Positions 12,688 through 24,219 of a stretch of 64,000 nucleotides of DNA are shown here, one piece after another (position 1 is the stretch's first letter; each line of letters begins with the position of its first letter). Made by a program: the position numbers and the translations under genes. This DNA comes from Epiperipatus broadwayi. Taxonomy: Eukaryota > Onychophora > Udeonychophora > Euonychophora > Peripatidae. The stretch covers positions 3,190,023 to 3,254,022 of the forward strand of contig JAQFVV010000012.1 in assembly GCA_028023455.1 (NCBI GenBank), read 5' to 3'. The notes under the pieces were generated by a model. The model was not told the DNA's origin. It searched no databases and saw only the letters and a list, made by a program, of their open reading frames with translations.

Positions 12688-12985
12688 AGATAGGATTTGA
12701 ACACAGACTTTCAAATTCCATTCATCCACTCCAACTTATATAACGGATACACATTACCACATACATGTGAAAAAGATACAAGATCTCCAATAACAAATTT
12801 GTGCTGAACCAGTACTCATCAGTTGGTCCGAATCATTATCTCTTTATATATATATATTTTAAATTAAGATAGCAAATCTTTAAACTTTAATGGTTAGGAT
12901 TCAATCCTCTCCAAACTCAACATTTTCAGCCATCCATATAATTGAAAATCTGATGATGGAATGCTCAAAGTACTTATTGATGCCA
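12688..12985 (-). repeat. SINE-like interspersed repeat, copy X1, rearranged
   Basis: Block A (about 12688-12850) matches 55655-55825 in the same orientation. Shared stretches include GGATTTGAACACAGACT, GGATACACAT and TCATCA preceding a TATATATA run. Read on the minus strand, the motif becomes AGTCTGTGTTCAAATCC, close to a pol III B box, which suggests a tRNA-related SINE. Block B (about 12899-12985) matches 55832-55920 but in inverted orientation. One of the two loci has therefore been internally inverted. Confidence 0.6.
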
Positions 12986-14921
12986 ATATTACATCTAGCT
13001 TAAGTATATACACTATATATGTATTGAAATATTATTTATCATTTTAAATTTTGTTTTAAAGAAGATTTTGTATTGTTTAAAAGGTATATAATAGTAGTTA
13101 ATTGGACAAGAGGAGTGGAAGTGGAATACTATATATTATTAAACAATTTATCTTATTTACATATTTTAAACATTTTTTTTTGTTAGAATTTTTAAATAAT
13201 TATTATAGAAAGTTTTTTTTAGAATGATTAAACATGTTGAGTGCAGATAAAAGTTTTTGAATAACAGAGTATGACCTCAGGACATTTGATGATTGCTATG
13301 GTTATTTTCATATATTACTGCCCAAGTAATGATGCAAAATGGAAAGTTATAAAAGATACATTTGTTTTCTTCGAAAGGTCTTCTTTCACATTTTATCATC
13401 TCATCATATAGTTATCATGGTGTGTATGTTTAAAATTTAAAAATCAGATATATTAATATTTAACTGAGGTTTATAAAACTGTGCTACATTGCAATTATTA
13501 TACTTTTATTGTTTTTTAAGTTTCAACCTCAAAGTTAAATGGAGTTAATCATCCTTATTTAGATGAGTAGATCTGTAAGGAATATTTCATGCATCATTCA
13601 TATATATATTAGTATTAATAGTTTGCATGTTATGTAGTGTGTAACACGGTTTCTAGTGATCTAGTTATATATTTTGTTAGTAGAGTATAACTCTTAATGT
13701 TTATGCTTGTAAATAAATCCAGCAAAAGATATTGAGGTGAAATAAATTAAGCTCTTTTTTTCATAAATATCATTTAGGTACGCTAAGCAATAACTATACT
13801 GCTTCTTTAAAAAGAGTGAAAGTTTTTCCGCAATGTTAATTGAGATTGATTAATAATTGATTAGTTAATGAAACAAACTAATTAATGATAACATAGAGCA
13901 TTGATTATTTATTGTTATGATAATGATTATTATCTGCCAGTATTTGAATTGAGGATTATTTTTTGAAATAATAAATAATCTATTCCTATTTAATGTTACT
14001 GTTCTTGTAACACTGTCTAATTATACACTTTTTATATTTCAAGTTTAAATTAGGTTTAGGAAACAAACATTACGTTTTATTAGACATTTTATATAATTTT
14101 CTGTTATTATTAGTTTTTATCATTTATTTTAAATTGTGAAATAAAGTAATTGTTACATTTTAATACTTCTCTTTTGTCGTTATTAAGGAATCATCATCTC
14201 TCTATATTTGCAATATAAAGATCCTATTTGAGATATTAACACATAACATCTATTTGGATTAAATAGATCATTATTGTATTAATGCTATTTGAAATATAGA
14301 GATAATGGATAAGATGATATACATAAAAGTCCTTTTACATTGTCATATCTTAAAATGCAAAAAACACATTTTACATCCATGCATTTATTTTCTTATTTTA
14401 TATAACCCTGAGATAAATCATTAATCAACTTTATATTTAAAATTGCTAACGTTAGTTTTAAAACACAGATTAACTTGCTCCCGATTAGTTTTTATAGTAA
14501 GAAACCATATATTTTCAAAGAAATTTTTTTATTAAAATATGATAAGGCTAAGAGTACACTTATTATTAAATAACTCTGAGAAATTTATGTATTATTTTAT
14601 TAAATGTAAATCTATTATTAAAGTATAAGCCTAGGAGAAAATACAGAAAACTTGTATGCATTGTGAAGTGCAAGTCAAGCTAGGGCTACTCACATTCTTC
14701 CACATTACTGACCTCACCCATCTCAGTCACTTTTCCACATTATCAATGCACTATCTGAACCGATTTTGTTGTCACATCCATCATGGCTTTAATATGTATA
14801 TTTATAAATTACAGATGTTATAGTTAAAATAGTTATAAGAATGTTAAAATATTTTTAGTCTATGTCATTTGACTCTAATTTTTCTATGATAAATAATTCC
14901 ACATGCTTAAATACATACACG

Positions 14922-14956
<35 letters not shown>
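12986..14956. other. AT-rich intergenic sequence with a CA/TA microsatellite
   Basis: A compound (CA)n(TA)n microsatellite lies at about 14920-14956. A slightly more GC-balanced, non-repetitive patch at 14640-14790 was not recognised. No gene is supported. The 60-codon frame that translates the microsatellite is not a gene. Confidence 0.55.
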
Positions 14957-16135
14957 GCAAAACCTTAAAACAATACATCACCAGATTAAATCCAAAATTT
15001 TACCAAAATCCTTACACAACCATGGTTTCATCTTCCACAAATAGACCTTCTCAAGTAAAAATCAAACTAAAGAAACTAACATATATATACAAACAAAAAA
15101 ACCTTCCCATAATTCATTTCAAACTCCACCTTCCCTTAATATCAAAAAAAAAGTCATCATAATATTGATAGCCTCAGAATCAAGAAGTTTTATCATCAAA
15201 GTCTCCTTTATTCTTCTTTTTAACTCATTCTTTTCATAAAAAAATAACCAAAGCATTGCTGTGTTAAGATACCTATGTTTAACTCTACTTATATGAACCT
15301 TAATCTTTTTATTAAGGCTAAACTTACTCTGGACTATATAAAATTTACCACAACTACACGGAATCTTATAATCAATACCAGGAATAGACCTATTATCAAT
15401 AGACTGCTTTGAACCATTAAGTAGTGAATTCAAATCAGAACCTTTCTACCATACAACCTTCATTCCACCTAACAAATTACTATTCTTATAAACCAAATTA
15501 TATATTGAAGACTTAAATTGGAAAGACATATACTCATTATTCTTACCAACAAAATTCTTACCATTAAAATCACAACTATAAACATTATTATCAAATACAA
15601 CTTTTTTAATAAAATCATGATTATAACCCAATTCTACATATTCAGCAGCAAATTGACTTCTTTGACTATCACCATTATTATTAAAATTATTAAGCCTTCT
15701 ATTCCTACAACAAAAAATTCAACAAAGACATTTTTATGCATAAAAACTGATAACTAACAGGCCTAATCATATTTCTCAAATCCTTAGGTTTTATAAAATG
15801 ACTACAAAACAAATCATCATTAAGCTTCTCAACACTTAAATCTAAAAACTTTAATTTTACAAAATCAAAACTACTCTCCTCAATAGTAAACTTATTACAA
15901 GAATCAAAAGCATTCCATCCACATAAAAACTCTTCTAATTTCTCTTTCTGAATAAGAAACAAATAATGATCAATATTTCTAACAAATAATTTTATAGAAC
16001 ATGGAAACAGATTAATAATACACTACACTCCAAATAATCAATACAAACAGCACACATCAATGAAGAAATAACATAACCAATAATCCAACCCTCTCTAATC
16101 TTATAAAACATATCATTAGACATAAAATACATTGA
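14957..16135 (-). pseudogene. Penelope-like element B, RT tail plus GIY-YIG, broken
   Basis: This minus-strand PLE fragment is split by frameshifts. From high to low coordinates, a GYVISSLMCAVCIDYLE-like segment (about 16030-16095) resembles the PLE RT motif before the YxDD region. The frame 15962-15705 contains KFLDLSVEKLNDDLFCSHF, the FLD motif of the RT thumb side, with KPKDLRN. The frame 15631-15446 is a linker. The frame 15433-15119 (104 codons) carries GIY-YIG features: GIDY at residues 19-22, IPCSCGKFYIV at 24-34, H47, and KRRIKETLMI with Glu77. The second motif is YIV where YIG is expected, and the usual catalytic Arg is Lys, so the nuclease would be dead even if the frames were intact. 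The 5' part of the RT is missing. Both edges abut (AT)n tracts. Confidence 0.85.
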
Positions 16136-16155
16136 ATATATATATATATATATGA
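16136..16155. repeat. (AT)n microsatellite between PLE and RTE fragments
   Basis: A run of alternating A and T directly at the 5' edge of PLE fragment B and about 30 bp from the 3' tail of the RTE copy. Confidence 0.9.
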
Positions 16156-16184
16156 AGCTAAATTTAAGGATAGCTAAAATTTAT

Positions 16185-17377
16185 GTCATCATCATCAACC
16201 ATTATCAATCCATTGCAGGATGAAGGTCTCTACAAGTTCAATTCATCTTTTTCTATCTTTAGATTCTCTTTTCCACAGCACACTTGCACACTTTCTTATT
16301 TCATCCATCCATCTCACATGTGGTCTCTTTCTGAGTCTTTTACAATCTCTTGGAATCCAATTTAAAATTTCAATTGTCCATCTATTATCATCTTTTAACT
16401 TTTTCAATGAGATCAGTAACACCTGTTTGTTCTCTTACCCATACATTGCATTTTCTATCTCTTCTTGTTTCTCCCAACATGCATCTCTCCATACTTCTTT
16501 GAGTGGTCTGAAGTCTCTGTACTGCTCTTCTATTAAGTGTCCAAGTCTCAGATCCATAAGTAAAAACTGGCAAAATACATTTATTAAAAACATTTATTTT
16601 CAAACACATAGGCATATTTCCTTTTAGTATCAAGTTATTTCTACCAAAAGCACTCCACCCAAGTTTAATTCTATGATTAATTTCATCAATTATGTTTCCA
16701 TTTGTATTAGTAATATGACCAAGGTATTTGTAACTGTTAACTTCTTCTAACTCATCATAATCAATCTTTATTTTCATATTTTGAGAAAATCTATTAAACA
16801 TTACTTTAGTCTTTTTAACATTTATCTTTAGTCCTCTTTTCCTACTTTCATCTGATAACTCATGCAACATTTCCTGTAGCTCTAAAACATTATTTGCAAA
16901 AACAACTACATCATCTGCAAAATCTAAATGACTTAAATAATCTCCATTTACTTTCACTCCTTTAGCTTCCCATTTTAATCCACAAAATACTTCTTGCAGC
17001 ACTGCTGTAAAAAGTTTTGGAGAGATGGAGTCACCCTGTCTTACACCTTTTTCAATGTTGATTTTCCTATCATTATGTAATCTAATTGTTGCTGTTGCAT
17101 TTTTTTAAATATTCTTTAAGTATGACAATATCCTGGATCTACACCTTTATGATCCAATGCTTTAATCTCTGAAAAAATGTTTATAGAATCAAATGCCTTT
17201 TCATAATCCACAAATCCTAAGCATAATGGCAACTCATATTCATTTGTCCTTTTTATAACTTCTCTCAATACCTAGATATGATCTACTGTACTAAAACCAC
17301 TTTTAAATCCAGCTTGTTCTCTTGGTTGGTGGAAATCCAGGGTTTTCTGTAAATGAGTTGTAATTATCTTAGTAAAA
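16185..17377 (-). pseudogene. RTE-type LINE, 3' half with RT palm and C-terminus
   Basis: This is the best-preserved LINE copy here. On the minus strand the upstream part (about 17377-17003) contains the QPREQAGFKSGFST, YEKAFDS and RQGDSISPK motifs of the reverse transcriptase, with a frame break near 17101-17107. The longest frame, 17002-16388 (204 codons, internal Met), holds the catalytic FADD at residues 28-31, then KTKVM, TYGSETWTLNRR and TQRSMERCMLG, all typical of RTE proteins. After a further break the tail (about 16387-16200) continues to a GATGATGATGAC end at 16185-16196. The 5' side is truncated inside the RT fingers at about 17377, so the endonuclease domain is absent. RTE elements move by target-primed reverse transcription. 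This copy cannot. Confidence 0.9.
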
Positions 17378-17789
17378 ATTAACTGAAAAGAGACCCTTTG
17401 ATTCCTCGTGGAGGCCTTAAAGGAACTGAGCAGGGCAAATTCCTAATGTCCACTCCATACATTCTTGTTGTTGCAGCTGTTATTACTATGTAATTATTTA
17501 TATAGTATACGAACATGGATGGGCTGCTCACCAACACGCATTAGCCAGCATTGTGAGTTTATTGACTTTTTACCTCCAAGTTTAAAAATATAAAAATTGT
17601 GTATAAGTAAATAAATTCTAAAATATGCTATGGGTGTCTTGCACACTTGAAAAAGTGTTTGGATGGTTCAAATACTTCCATAATGTTGGACCCTGGTATG
17701 GGCTAATGAATGTTTTGAGCTAAAATGAAAGTTGCTATGATAAAAACAATACTTTGATATATATATATATATATATATTTATTATCCAT

Positions 17790-17827
<38 letters not shown>

Positions 17828-19199
17828 AAGCTTTAATGGATAAAAAAAGTATAATTTATGAAAACTTTAAGAAATAAATATATAGAATATTAAAGTACTG
17901 TTTTTAACTGGTTAATGGTGTTGTTATGTAGTTAGTGTTAAAAATTGTAATTTCACATTTTCTACTTTTATTTTAAATTCTTAATTTATCTTTTTATAAA
18001 TTTCTATTTGCAAATTACAGAAATAACTATGTCAAATATTAAAGTATAAATTATACAATTACTACAGTTTTGGCAAAGTAACATTTGCCTTTATTTATAA
18101 ATAACTTTATTGAAAAACCATATGTAATAATGATACAATTGTAAATCAAAAATAATAGTTATCTATGTTGCTCAGGCAACCAGATGTTCTGATGTGGTCA
18201 CTGGTGTTGTTTAATCCAGCTTAATCAGGCTCCATGTGTTGTCAAATAAGAATCTGGATGAGATGATTCTGTCCTTATGGCGAAATTCCTTCAGCTTGGA
18301 AATAAATGCGTCTTCAGGCTTGGGATGAGGTATGGTAAACTTGTTGTGACATCTGGCCATCCAGATTTTATTCAGGGAAATGTGGCAGTTGTGAGTAATG
18401 AAAGTTCTGATTTAGTCATATGCTGGGCAATCATAAACAGGGTAAAAATGTTATTTCAAGATCATTTCAAAGATATAGAAAGTTATAAAAAATATAATTA
18501 AGAACTTTAAATAGAAGTGGAGCATGTAAAAGTATAATTCCTAATTATTTTTTATAGTGTTCTTTTTTGTGCAATAGCCTTATGATAAATCCTTTACTCA
18601 GTCAAAAACAAATGTTATTTTGACAAAATGTCATTAATTGTATATTTTTATACATTGTTAGTTTTAAAAACTTCCATGAATAATAATAATAATATATATA
18701 ATAATTTATTTTATATTTTTTTATTATATTTTTTTATAAATTAATTATTAGACTAAAAGTATTATTTTATCATAAACCTTACTTATAATACAACCATCAT
18801 GAATAATTCAAGAAGAATTCATTTAGATGAAGAATCAACTTTGATCTCTAATTTACCATGTTATTAATATTTCATAGATTGCATAAATTATAAAACTTAT
18901 TTGAAAGTTTCGAATTTTGTAATCCTACATTTAAGTTATTGAGTAGATTTTTTATTATTATTACCGCAAATATATATATATGTATATTCTAAATCATTCA
19001 AGGTTTACATATAAATTGAAAGATATATTGATTCTATTTTGCAAAGTTATTTAAAATTATTCATTTTACTTTTATATTTTAAAAAAAGTATATGCATACT
19101 AAACTTTTTTTGATTTTTTTATCAGATTAATAATTAATTGCTAGAAAATTTTAAAATAAGGTCTTATTTCTATATATATAAAAGTCATATTTTGTGGGT
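17378..19199. other. AT-rich spacer with long AT tracts, no gene supported
   Basis: (AT)n tracts lie at about 17755-17779 and 17794-17825. They are separated by a short palindrome-like sequence, and a related TTTAATGGATAA sequence follows. A more GC-balanced patch at 18160-18440 includes a 74-codon plus-strand frame (18277-18501) starting MAKFLQLGNK. It matches nothing I recognise and has no neighbouring support, so I do not call it a gene. Confidence 0.5.
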
Positions 19200-19249
19200 T
19201 CATCCATGTTAAAAAATTTAAATATTGATATATCAACATCTCAACTTGG

Positions 19250-19695
19250 TCACACAAGTCTTCCACAGAATGATAAAAGGTAGAAAGACAGTTGTAGAGG
19301 CGCTACAATCACTGATTTGAAAAAACGTTAAAGTTCCACCCATAGCAAAAATGTTAAATTTAAGAATGTTTTTTAAAAAATCTTTCCAAATAGAAGGAAG
19401 TTTGCATGCATCATCTCGCTTATTGATACAATATGGCCTTTTAAGTATCTCAATGACTTCTCTAATTTTGCACTAGTAGAGATTATCACATCTGGATATG
19501 ATCATGGTACTAGATAAATCAATTTTATGACCTGAATCTATAGTATGGATTGAGAATGCTGACGATGATGAGTGTTGTTTAATTGCATTAGCATGCTCAT
19601 CTCTCCTAACACTGATGTGATGATTACCCATACCTATGTAAGAAGCTTTACAATTTTCACATGAGATTTGATAAACACCATGAGATTCAAGTGGG
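19250..19695 (-). pseudogene. Penelope-like element, GIY-YIG endonuclease fragment C
   Basis: Read on the minus strand from 19695, one frame gives a clear GIY-YIG domain: GVYQISCENC, then ASYIGMG, then RRDEHANAIKQH, SSSAFSIH and DSGHKIDL. After a single stop it continues with KIREVIEILKRP, NKRDDACKLPSIWKD. These are standard landmarks of the PLE carboxy-terminal nuclease. GVY and YIG are both intact, unlike fragment B. The RT domain is missing. The upstream edge of the fragment (about 19695) lies about ten bases from a long (TA)n tract, so the element was either truncated at, or inserted into, the microsatellite. The domain sequence is clearly distinct from fragments A, B and D, so at least two or three PLE lineages are represented. 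Confidence 0.85.
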
Positions 19696-19702
19696 ATTGA
19701 AT

Positions 19703-19706
<4 letters not shown>

Positions 19707-19770
<64 letters not shown>
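19707..19770. repeat. long (TA)n microsatellite
   Basis: About 64 bp of uninterrupted alternating T and A, directly beside PLE fragment C. Confidence 0.95.
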
Positions 19771-19772
<2 letters not shown>

Positions 19773-21423
19773 TGAACAATAACAGAGTAAATGATGACCA
19801 TACCATTACTTTTAAAGATTACTCTTATTTTTAAATAAAATCTTTTATAAATACTGTTTTGTATATGTTTGTAATTATTCTTCAGCTTCTAAATGTGTTG
19901 TAACAATTCAACATTTTTTTAAATACAGTATTTTTGTGTAGCCAGTTTTTTTTAACGATTATTTTTCATGATCACGATCCAGTAATTGTGAAAATTTGTA
20001 ATAAAACTTTCCAGTTTTATGAAACAGAAGCTTGATGGAATGGAAAAAATCACCAAATAAAGGTACATCATAACAAAAAGGCTAAAAGTAATAAATGAAT
20101 AATTATAAGATAAATTGCTCATTTTTTGATAATGTGAGAACATTCTATATGCATTCATTTTTAAAGGTCAATAAAGTATATTATATTCATTTGGAATATT
20201 TGTATGCACCATTATCTGCTAAATGATAAGAAATGACATACTTCTATAAATTTACAATTAAATTTGAAATTGAAAGATTTTTTTTAAAAAAAAATAGAAC
20301 TGTTAAATGATTGCTGAAAATTAAGAAAGCATGTCTCTCCTTCCAATTAGAACATCAGTACAAATTAGTCATCCCCTAACAAATTAGAAACAAAATTAAC
20401 ATGAATTGTGGGAGAAAAGTTTATGAACTACATGCATATATCAGTTTTTTTATTAATATTTTTATTCAACACGATGTAGTCATGAGTTACTGAAGATGTT
20501 ATGGTAGCTAATGTTAACTTTATAATTTTTACAAGTTATATGGATTTAAAAATTTAAAAATTACTAAAAAAAAAAAAATAGATGCAACAAAAGCTTATTT
20601 AGGTGAAATAAATCTTTAAAGATAAAATAATATCCAATAAAAATGTGAATTAGATTTTTTTCATTCAATAAAGAATAAGTTGTATCCTGAATGCAGTTTT
20701 ATTTTATAATTTTGCTTATTTTATACTTCACTACTTTCTCTTTCCTTCTTTATTTTTGCTTCTTTTATATAATAACATTTCACTCTTCTTACACTTTAAA
20801 GCAAAATATATTTATTTATTCTTTACAGTTTTGACTTTCTAGCAGTCTTCATCAGATCTACAAAATTTAATATTAACATTTTATTATAATAAAATATCAA
20901 TAATCTTTTGTATAGTATTATAATTATAATTTTACATTTCATAGTTTACTTATATTAGATTGAAGAATAATTTGTTGTGATTTTCTAATCATATTTGAAT
21001 AAGTATCAAATAAAAATCTATTGTTTATTTCATATTGTTATGATTGAATATTGTAGATTTTGAGGTTATTTAAAAGGTTGAGTTTATTTTATATTATTAT
21101 AAGTTGGTGACAGTCAGGAGATTTGCTAGATTAGTTGATTTTATGCATTATATTATATTAAAGTTTAATATAAAGGTATTTTATTTTATTTATGATTTAA
21201 TGCTATGAATTTATAAGATTTTAGGGTTGAAAGTTTTATATACTTATTAAGACTAGATTAATGTACATAAATATATAGATAAGAAATCCTTAGTATTATT
21301 ATGAAATATTAAATTTTATTGCAATTGGTTTATTCAACAAGAACATATTAATATTAATAAAATAGCATTGTGAATTAGCACTATTTTTATTTTATTTAGT
21401 TATAATTTGAGATCAACTATTGT
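19771..21423. other. AT-rich intergenic sequence, nothing recognised
   Basis: Homopolymer A/T runs only. A GTCTTCATCAGATC sequence at about 20845-20858 resembles motifs often seen near PLE ends, but it is too short to assign. Confidence 0.55.
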
Positions 21424-21740
21424 CAGGGGTCCCCAACCCTATACCCGTGGGCACCATGGTGCCACAGACCATTTTACTAGTGCCCACCGCTATCCAAACA
21501 TGATAAAAAAATTATTTATCTGATATAAATAAATTTAATTTTTAAAATTTCTTATAAATTATTGTATTATATTGTAATCAAATGTTAAAATTTTATTTTT
21601 GAAATAAATATTTTTTTGTATATTATGTGTATTATTAACAATATCCAACTATAAATTTACATTGAAAAAATAAATGGTGCCCACCACCTGGCCAGTATTA
21701 TAGAATGTGCTCTTAAATGCAAAAAGGTTGGAGACCACTG
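21424..21740 (+). mobile_element. non-autonomous hAT element, copy 1 (317 bp)
   Basis: It begins CAGGGGTCCCCAACC and ends GGTTGGAGACCACTG, imperfect terminal inverted repeats of the type found in hAT superfamily transposons (CAG-GG-TCCCCAACC class). The interior is AT-rich and non-coding, so it would need a transposase in trans. The element at 48895-49202 is the same family in the opposite orientation: both share GTGGGCACCATGGT-like and GCCAGGTGGTGG-like subterminal blocks. A clear 8-bp target duplication is not seen here. Only a shifted TATTG is shared by both flanks, so one end may have been altered. Confidence 0.85.
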
Positions 21741-23004
21741 TATTGAGTTAAACTTTATTTCAATATGATTGGTATTTTAAGTTTGTAGATATGCTAAAGA
21801 CTTTATTTTGTATCTTTAGAATACTCATTTTGATATAAATAGTTTTAAAATTCATAGGCCATATTAAAGTTATTATTTTATCCATTTATGAATTATTTTG
21901 TTTAAATATGAATAATGCTTAATGTTTAGGATAAGTTTGTATTGTTATAATAGTGTTTTAATTCATGAATATCATCAAGGTATATTTTTTTCATCTTTTC
22001 TCATTATATTCATTTTACTATAAGTGGTTTGTATAACAGGGACATATTGCTATTTATAAAATAATGATATTTAGTCCATTATTGTTTTCATTTGTAATCT
22101 GTTGCAAACAAAGCTCATATTATTAGGGTAATTTGAAACATTGTTTTTATTTACTTTCATTCTGTTATAAATGCTATTCAAATTTGTGGGTTCAATGGTG
22201 TCCATATATGTCACTTTATAAAGAGGTTGAATTAGATATTAGCTTGGCATTCATTGGTTGATCATTATCTTGACTCAGTTTATCATTTTCATTCTGTTAC
22301 AAATGACTTTACAAGTCACAGGAATTATTAAATTAGGATTGTTCCTTCTTGGTTCTTGTTTTATTCTGTTATAAATTGTGACTAATAATTGAGTTACAGC
22401 AAAGGTCATATATATTATCCTCACATTTCATTTTGTTTGAAATGATATTCAAATTTACGGGATACATTTTATCCACTTGCAATATATTGTAATAATATAA
22501 ATAATTGCAGCCCAAATTATTTACCAGTTATAAAACTGTATCATAAAAAAATAAACAAATAAATTGCCCAGTGTGTATATGCTCATACTAGATATAACAT
22601 GTGCATCACTTAATCACATAGTTTAGGCAATTAAAAGAAAAAAAATTGTCCATAGATTTTTTATATAATGTTATTAAAATTTTATAAAGATGTAATAGCT
22701 CAAACTACGTAAAGGAAGAGAGAGAAATAGTTTTCATTCATGCAAGAATTTGAATTTCACAGCCTATAAAATTATCAAGAATTTTGTGATTATTTTAAAC
22801 GCGCCTATTAGATGGAAATTTGAATTAATAATTTACACTTTCTTATAGTAAATAGAATGGAAAATCTAAATATGATATTGAAAATTTGTTATTAAATTTA
22901 ATAAAGTTTTGAATCAACTTTTAAATGCCGGGAATGACTTTGTTTTTTTCCTATCGCTATGATAAATTTAAAAAAAGAACAGAAGAGAAAAAGTATATTT
23001 TTTA
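21741..23004. other. AT-rich intergenic sequence, nothing recognised
   Basis: A phrase like TTTCATTCTGTTATAAAT recurs loosely about every 60-100 bp between 22000 and 22460 (near 22140, 22290, 22355 and 22430). This suggests a heavily decayed tandem array, but the copies are too diverged to delimit by eye. Confidence 0.45.
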
Positions 23005-23018
23005 TAATACAATTTAAG
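23005..23018 (+). repeat. 14-bp direct repeat flanking the 336-bp array, left
   Basis: TAATACAATTTAAG, repeated exactly at 24206-24219. It is a candidate target-site duplication for the whole compound element between them. The last four bases are also shared with the repeat unit's own start. Confidence 0.75.
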
Positions 23019-23332
23019 CATTTATTTTATAACGTCTTGCGAGAATGACAGCCTGTTAAGCTAAATTGCGCAGACGCTGTGAGAATGTTGTTAATAAATG
23101 AATACCTTCGAACAACCACATGATATAGTATTTATATAAGAGTAAAAGGAATCCCTCTTACTCCTACAACTCAAATGTTTATATATGAGCAAATCTAAAG
23201 TAGTTGTAACGAAGGCATGACCACATAATAGTCACTTTAAATTACTATATATAATGTCTGTATAAATGGCGCGAATGAAATTTTCTAGAATTTACTGAAT
23301 GCCACTCCAAACAAAACTAAATCATATACGAA
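23015..23332 (+). repeat. 336-bp unit, direct copy 1 (about 20 bp deleted)
   Basis: First copy of a unit beginning TAAGCATTTATTTTATAACG. It lacks about 19 bp (TGCGATTATAATTACGATAG region) present in copy 2. Otherwise it is almost identical. Confidence 0.9.
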
Positions 23333-23668
23333 TAAGCATTTATTTTATAACGTCTTGCGTGCGATTATAATTACGATAGAATGACAGCCTGTTAAGCTAA
23401 ATTGCACAGACGCTGTGAGAATGTTGTTAATAAATGAATACCTTCGAACAACCACATGATATAGTATTTATATAAGAGTAAAAGGAATCCCTCTTACTCC
23501 TACAACTCAAATGTTTATATATGAGCAAATCTAAAGTAGTTGTAACGAAGGTGTGACCACATAATAGTCACTTTAAATTACTATATATAATGTCTGTATG
23601 AATGGCGCGAATGAAATTTTCTAGAATTTACTGAACGCCACTCCAAATGAAACTAAATCATATACGAA
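23333..23668 (+). repeat. 336-bp unit, direct copy 2 (complete)
   Basis: Complete unit with period 336 to the next copy. It contains GACAGCCTGTTAAGC, a GAACAACCACATGATATAG stretch and ATGGCGCGAATG. No open frame of note. Identity to copies 1 and 4 is very high, differing at scattered single bases. Confidence 0.9.
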
Positions 23669-23740
23669 TAAGCATTTATTTTATAATGTCTTGCGTGCGA
23701 TTATAATTACGATAGAATGACAGCCTGTTAAGCTAAATTG
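23669..23740 (+). repeat. 336-bp unit, direct copy 3 (first 72 bp only)
   Basis: It stops after GTTAAGCTAAATTG, where the orientation flips abruptly. Confidence 0.9.
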
Positions 23741-24076
23741 TAGGAGTAAGAGGGATTCCTTTTACTCTTATATAAATACTATATCATGTGGTTGTTCGAA
23801 GGTATTCATTTATTAACAACATTCTCACAGCGTCTGCGCAATTTAGCTTAACAGGCTGTCATTCTATCGTAATTATAATCGCACGCAAGTCGTTATAAAA
23901 TAAATGCTTATTCGTATATGATTTAGTTTCGTTTGGAGTGGCGTTCAGTAAATTCTAGAAAATTTCATTCGCGCCATTCATACAGACATTATATATAGTA
24001 ATTTAAAGTGACTATTATGTGGTCATGCCTTCGTTACAACTACTTTAGATTTGCTCATATATAAACATTTGAGTTG
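23741..24076 (-). repeat. 336-bp unit, inverted copy 4 (complete)
   Basis: The reverse complement of the same unit, entered at a different point of the repeat (it starts TAGGAGTAAGAGGG). Period to the next inverted copy is again 336. The flip point is therefore not the centre of a perfect palindrome. Confidence 0.9.
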
Positions 24077-24205
24077 TAGGAGTAAGAGGGATTCCTTTTA
24101 CTCTTATATAAATACTATATCATGTGGTTGTTCGAAGGTATTCATTTATTAACAACATTCTCACAGCGTCTGCGCAATTTAGCTTAACAGGCTGTCATTC
24201 TATCG
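24077..24205 (-). repeat. 336-bp unit, inverted copy 5 (partial)
   Basis: About 129 bp of the inverted unit, ending GCTGTCATTCTATCG, immediately followed by the second 14-bp flanking repeat. Confidence 0.9.
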
Positions 24206-24219
24206 TAATACAATTTAAG
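24206..24219 (+). repeat. 14-bp direct repeat flanking the 336-bp array, right
   Basis: Exact copy of 23005-23018. See the left flank. Confidence 0.75.

Noticed and set aside
15518-15757. 79-codon plus-strand frame in the PLE region
   Set aside because: It is the antisense shadow of the minus-strand PLE frames.
16220-16627. 135-codon plus-strand frame opposite the RTE copy
   Set aside because: Antisense shadow of the RTE 3' end. The same shadow recurs at 63434-63816 and 5954-6163.
18277-18501. 74-codon plus-strand frame in a less AT-rich patch
   Set aside because: Short, no recognised motif, no splice or neighbour support. Reported only as part of the spacer.
22140-22460. Loose recurrence of a TTTCATTCTGTTATAAAT-like phrase
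   Set aside because: Possibly a decayed tandem array, but spacing and identity are too irregular by eye to define a unit.
23005-24219. CRISPR-like interpretation of the repeated units
   Set aside because: Units are 336 bp, contiguous without unique spacers, in both orientations, in a eukaryotic context.
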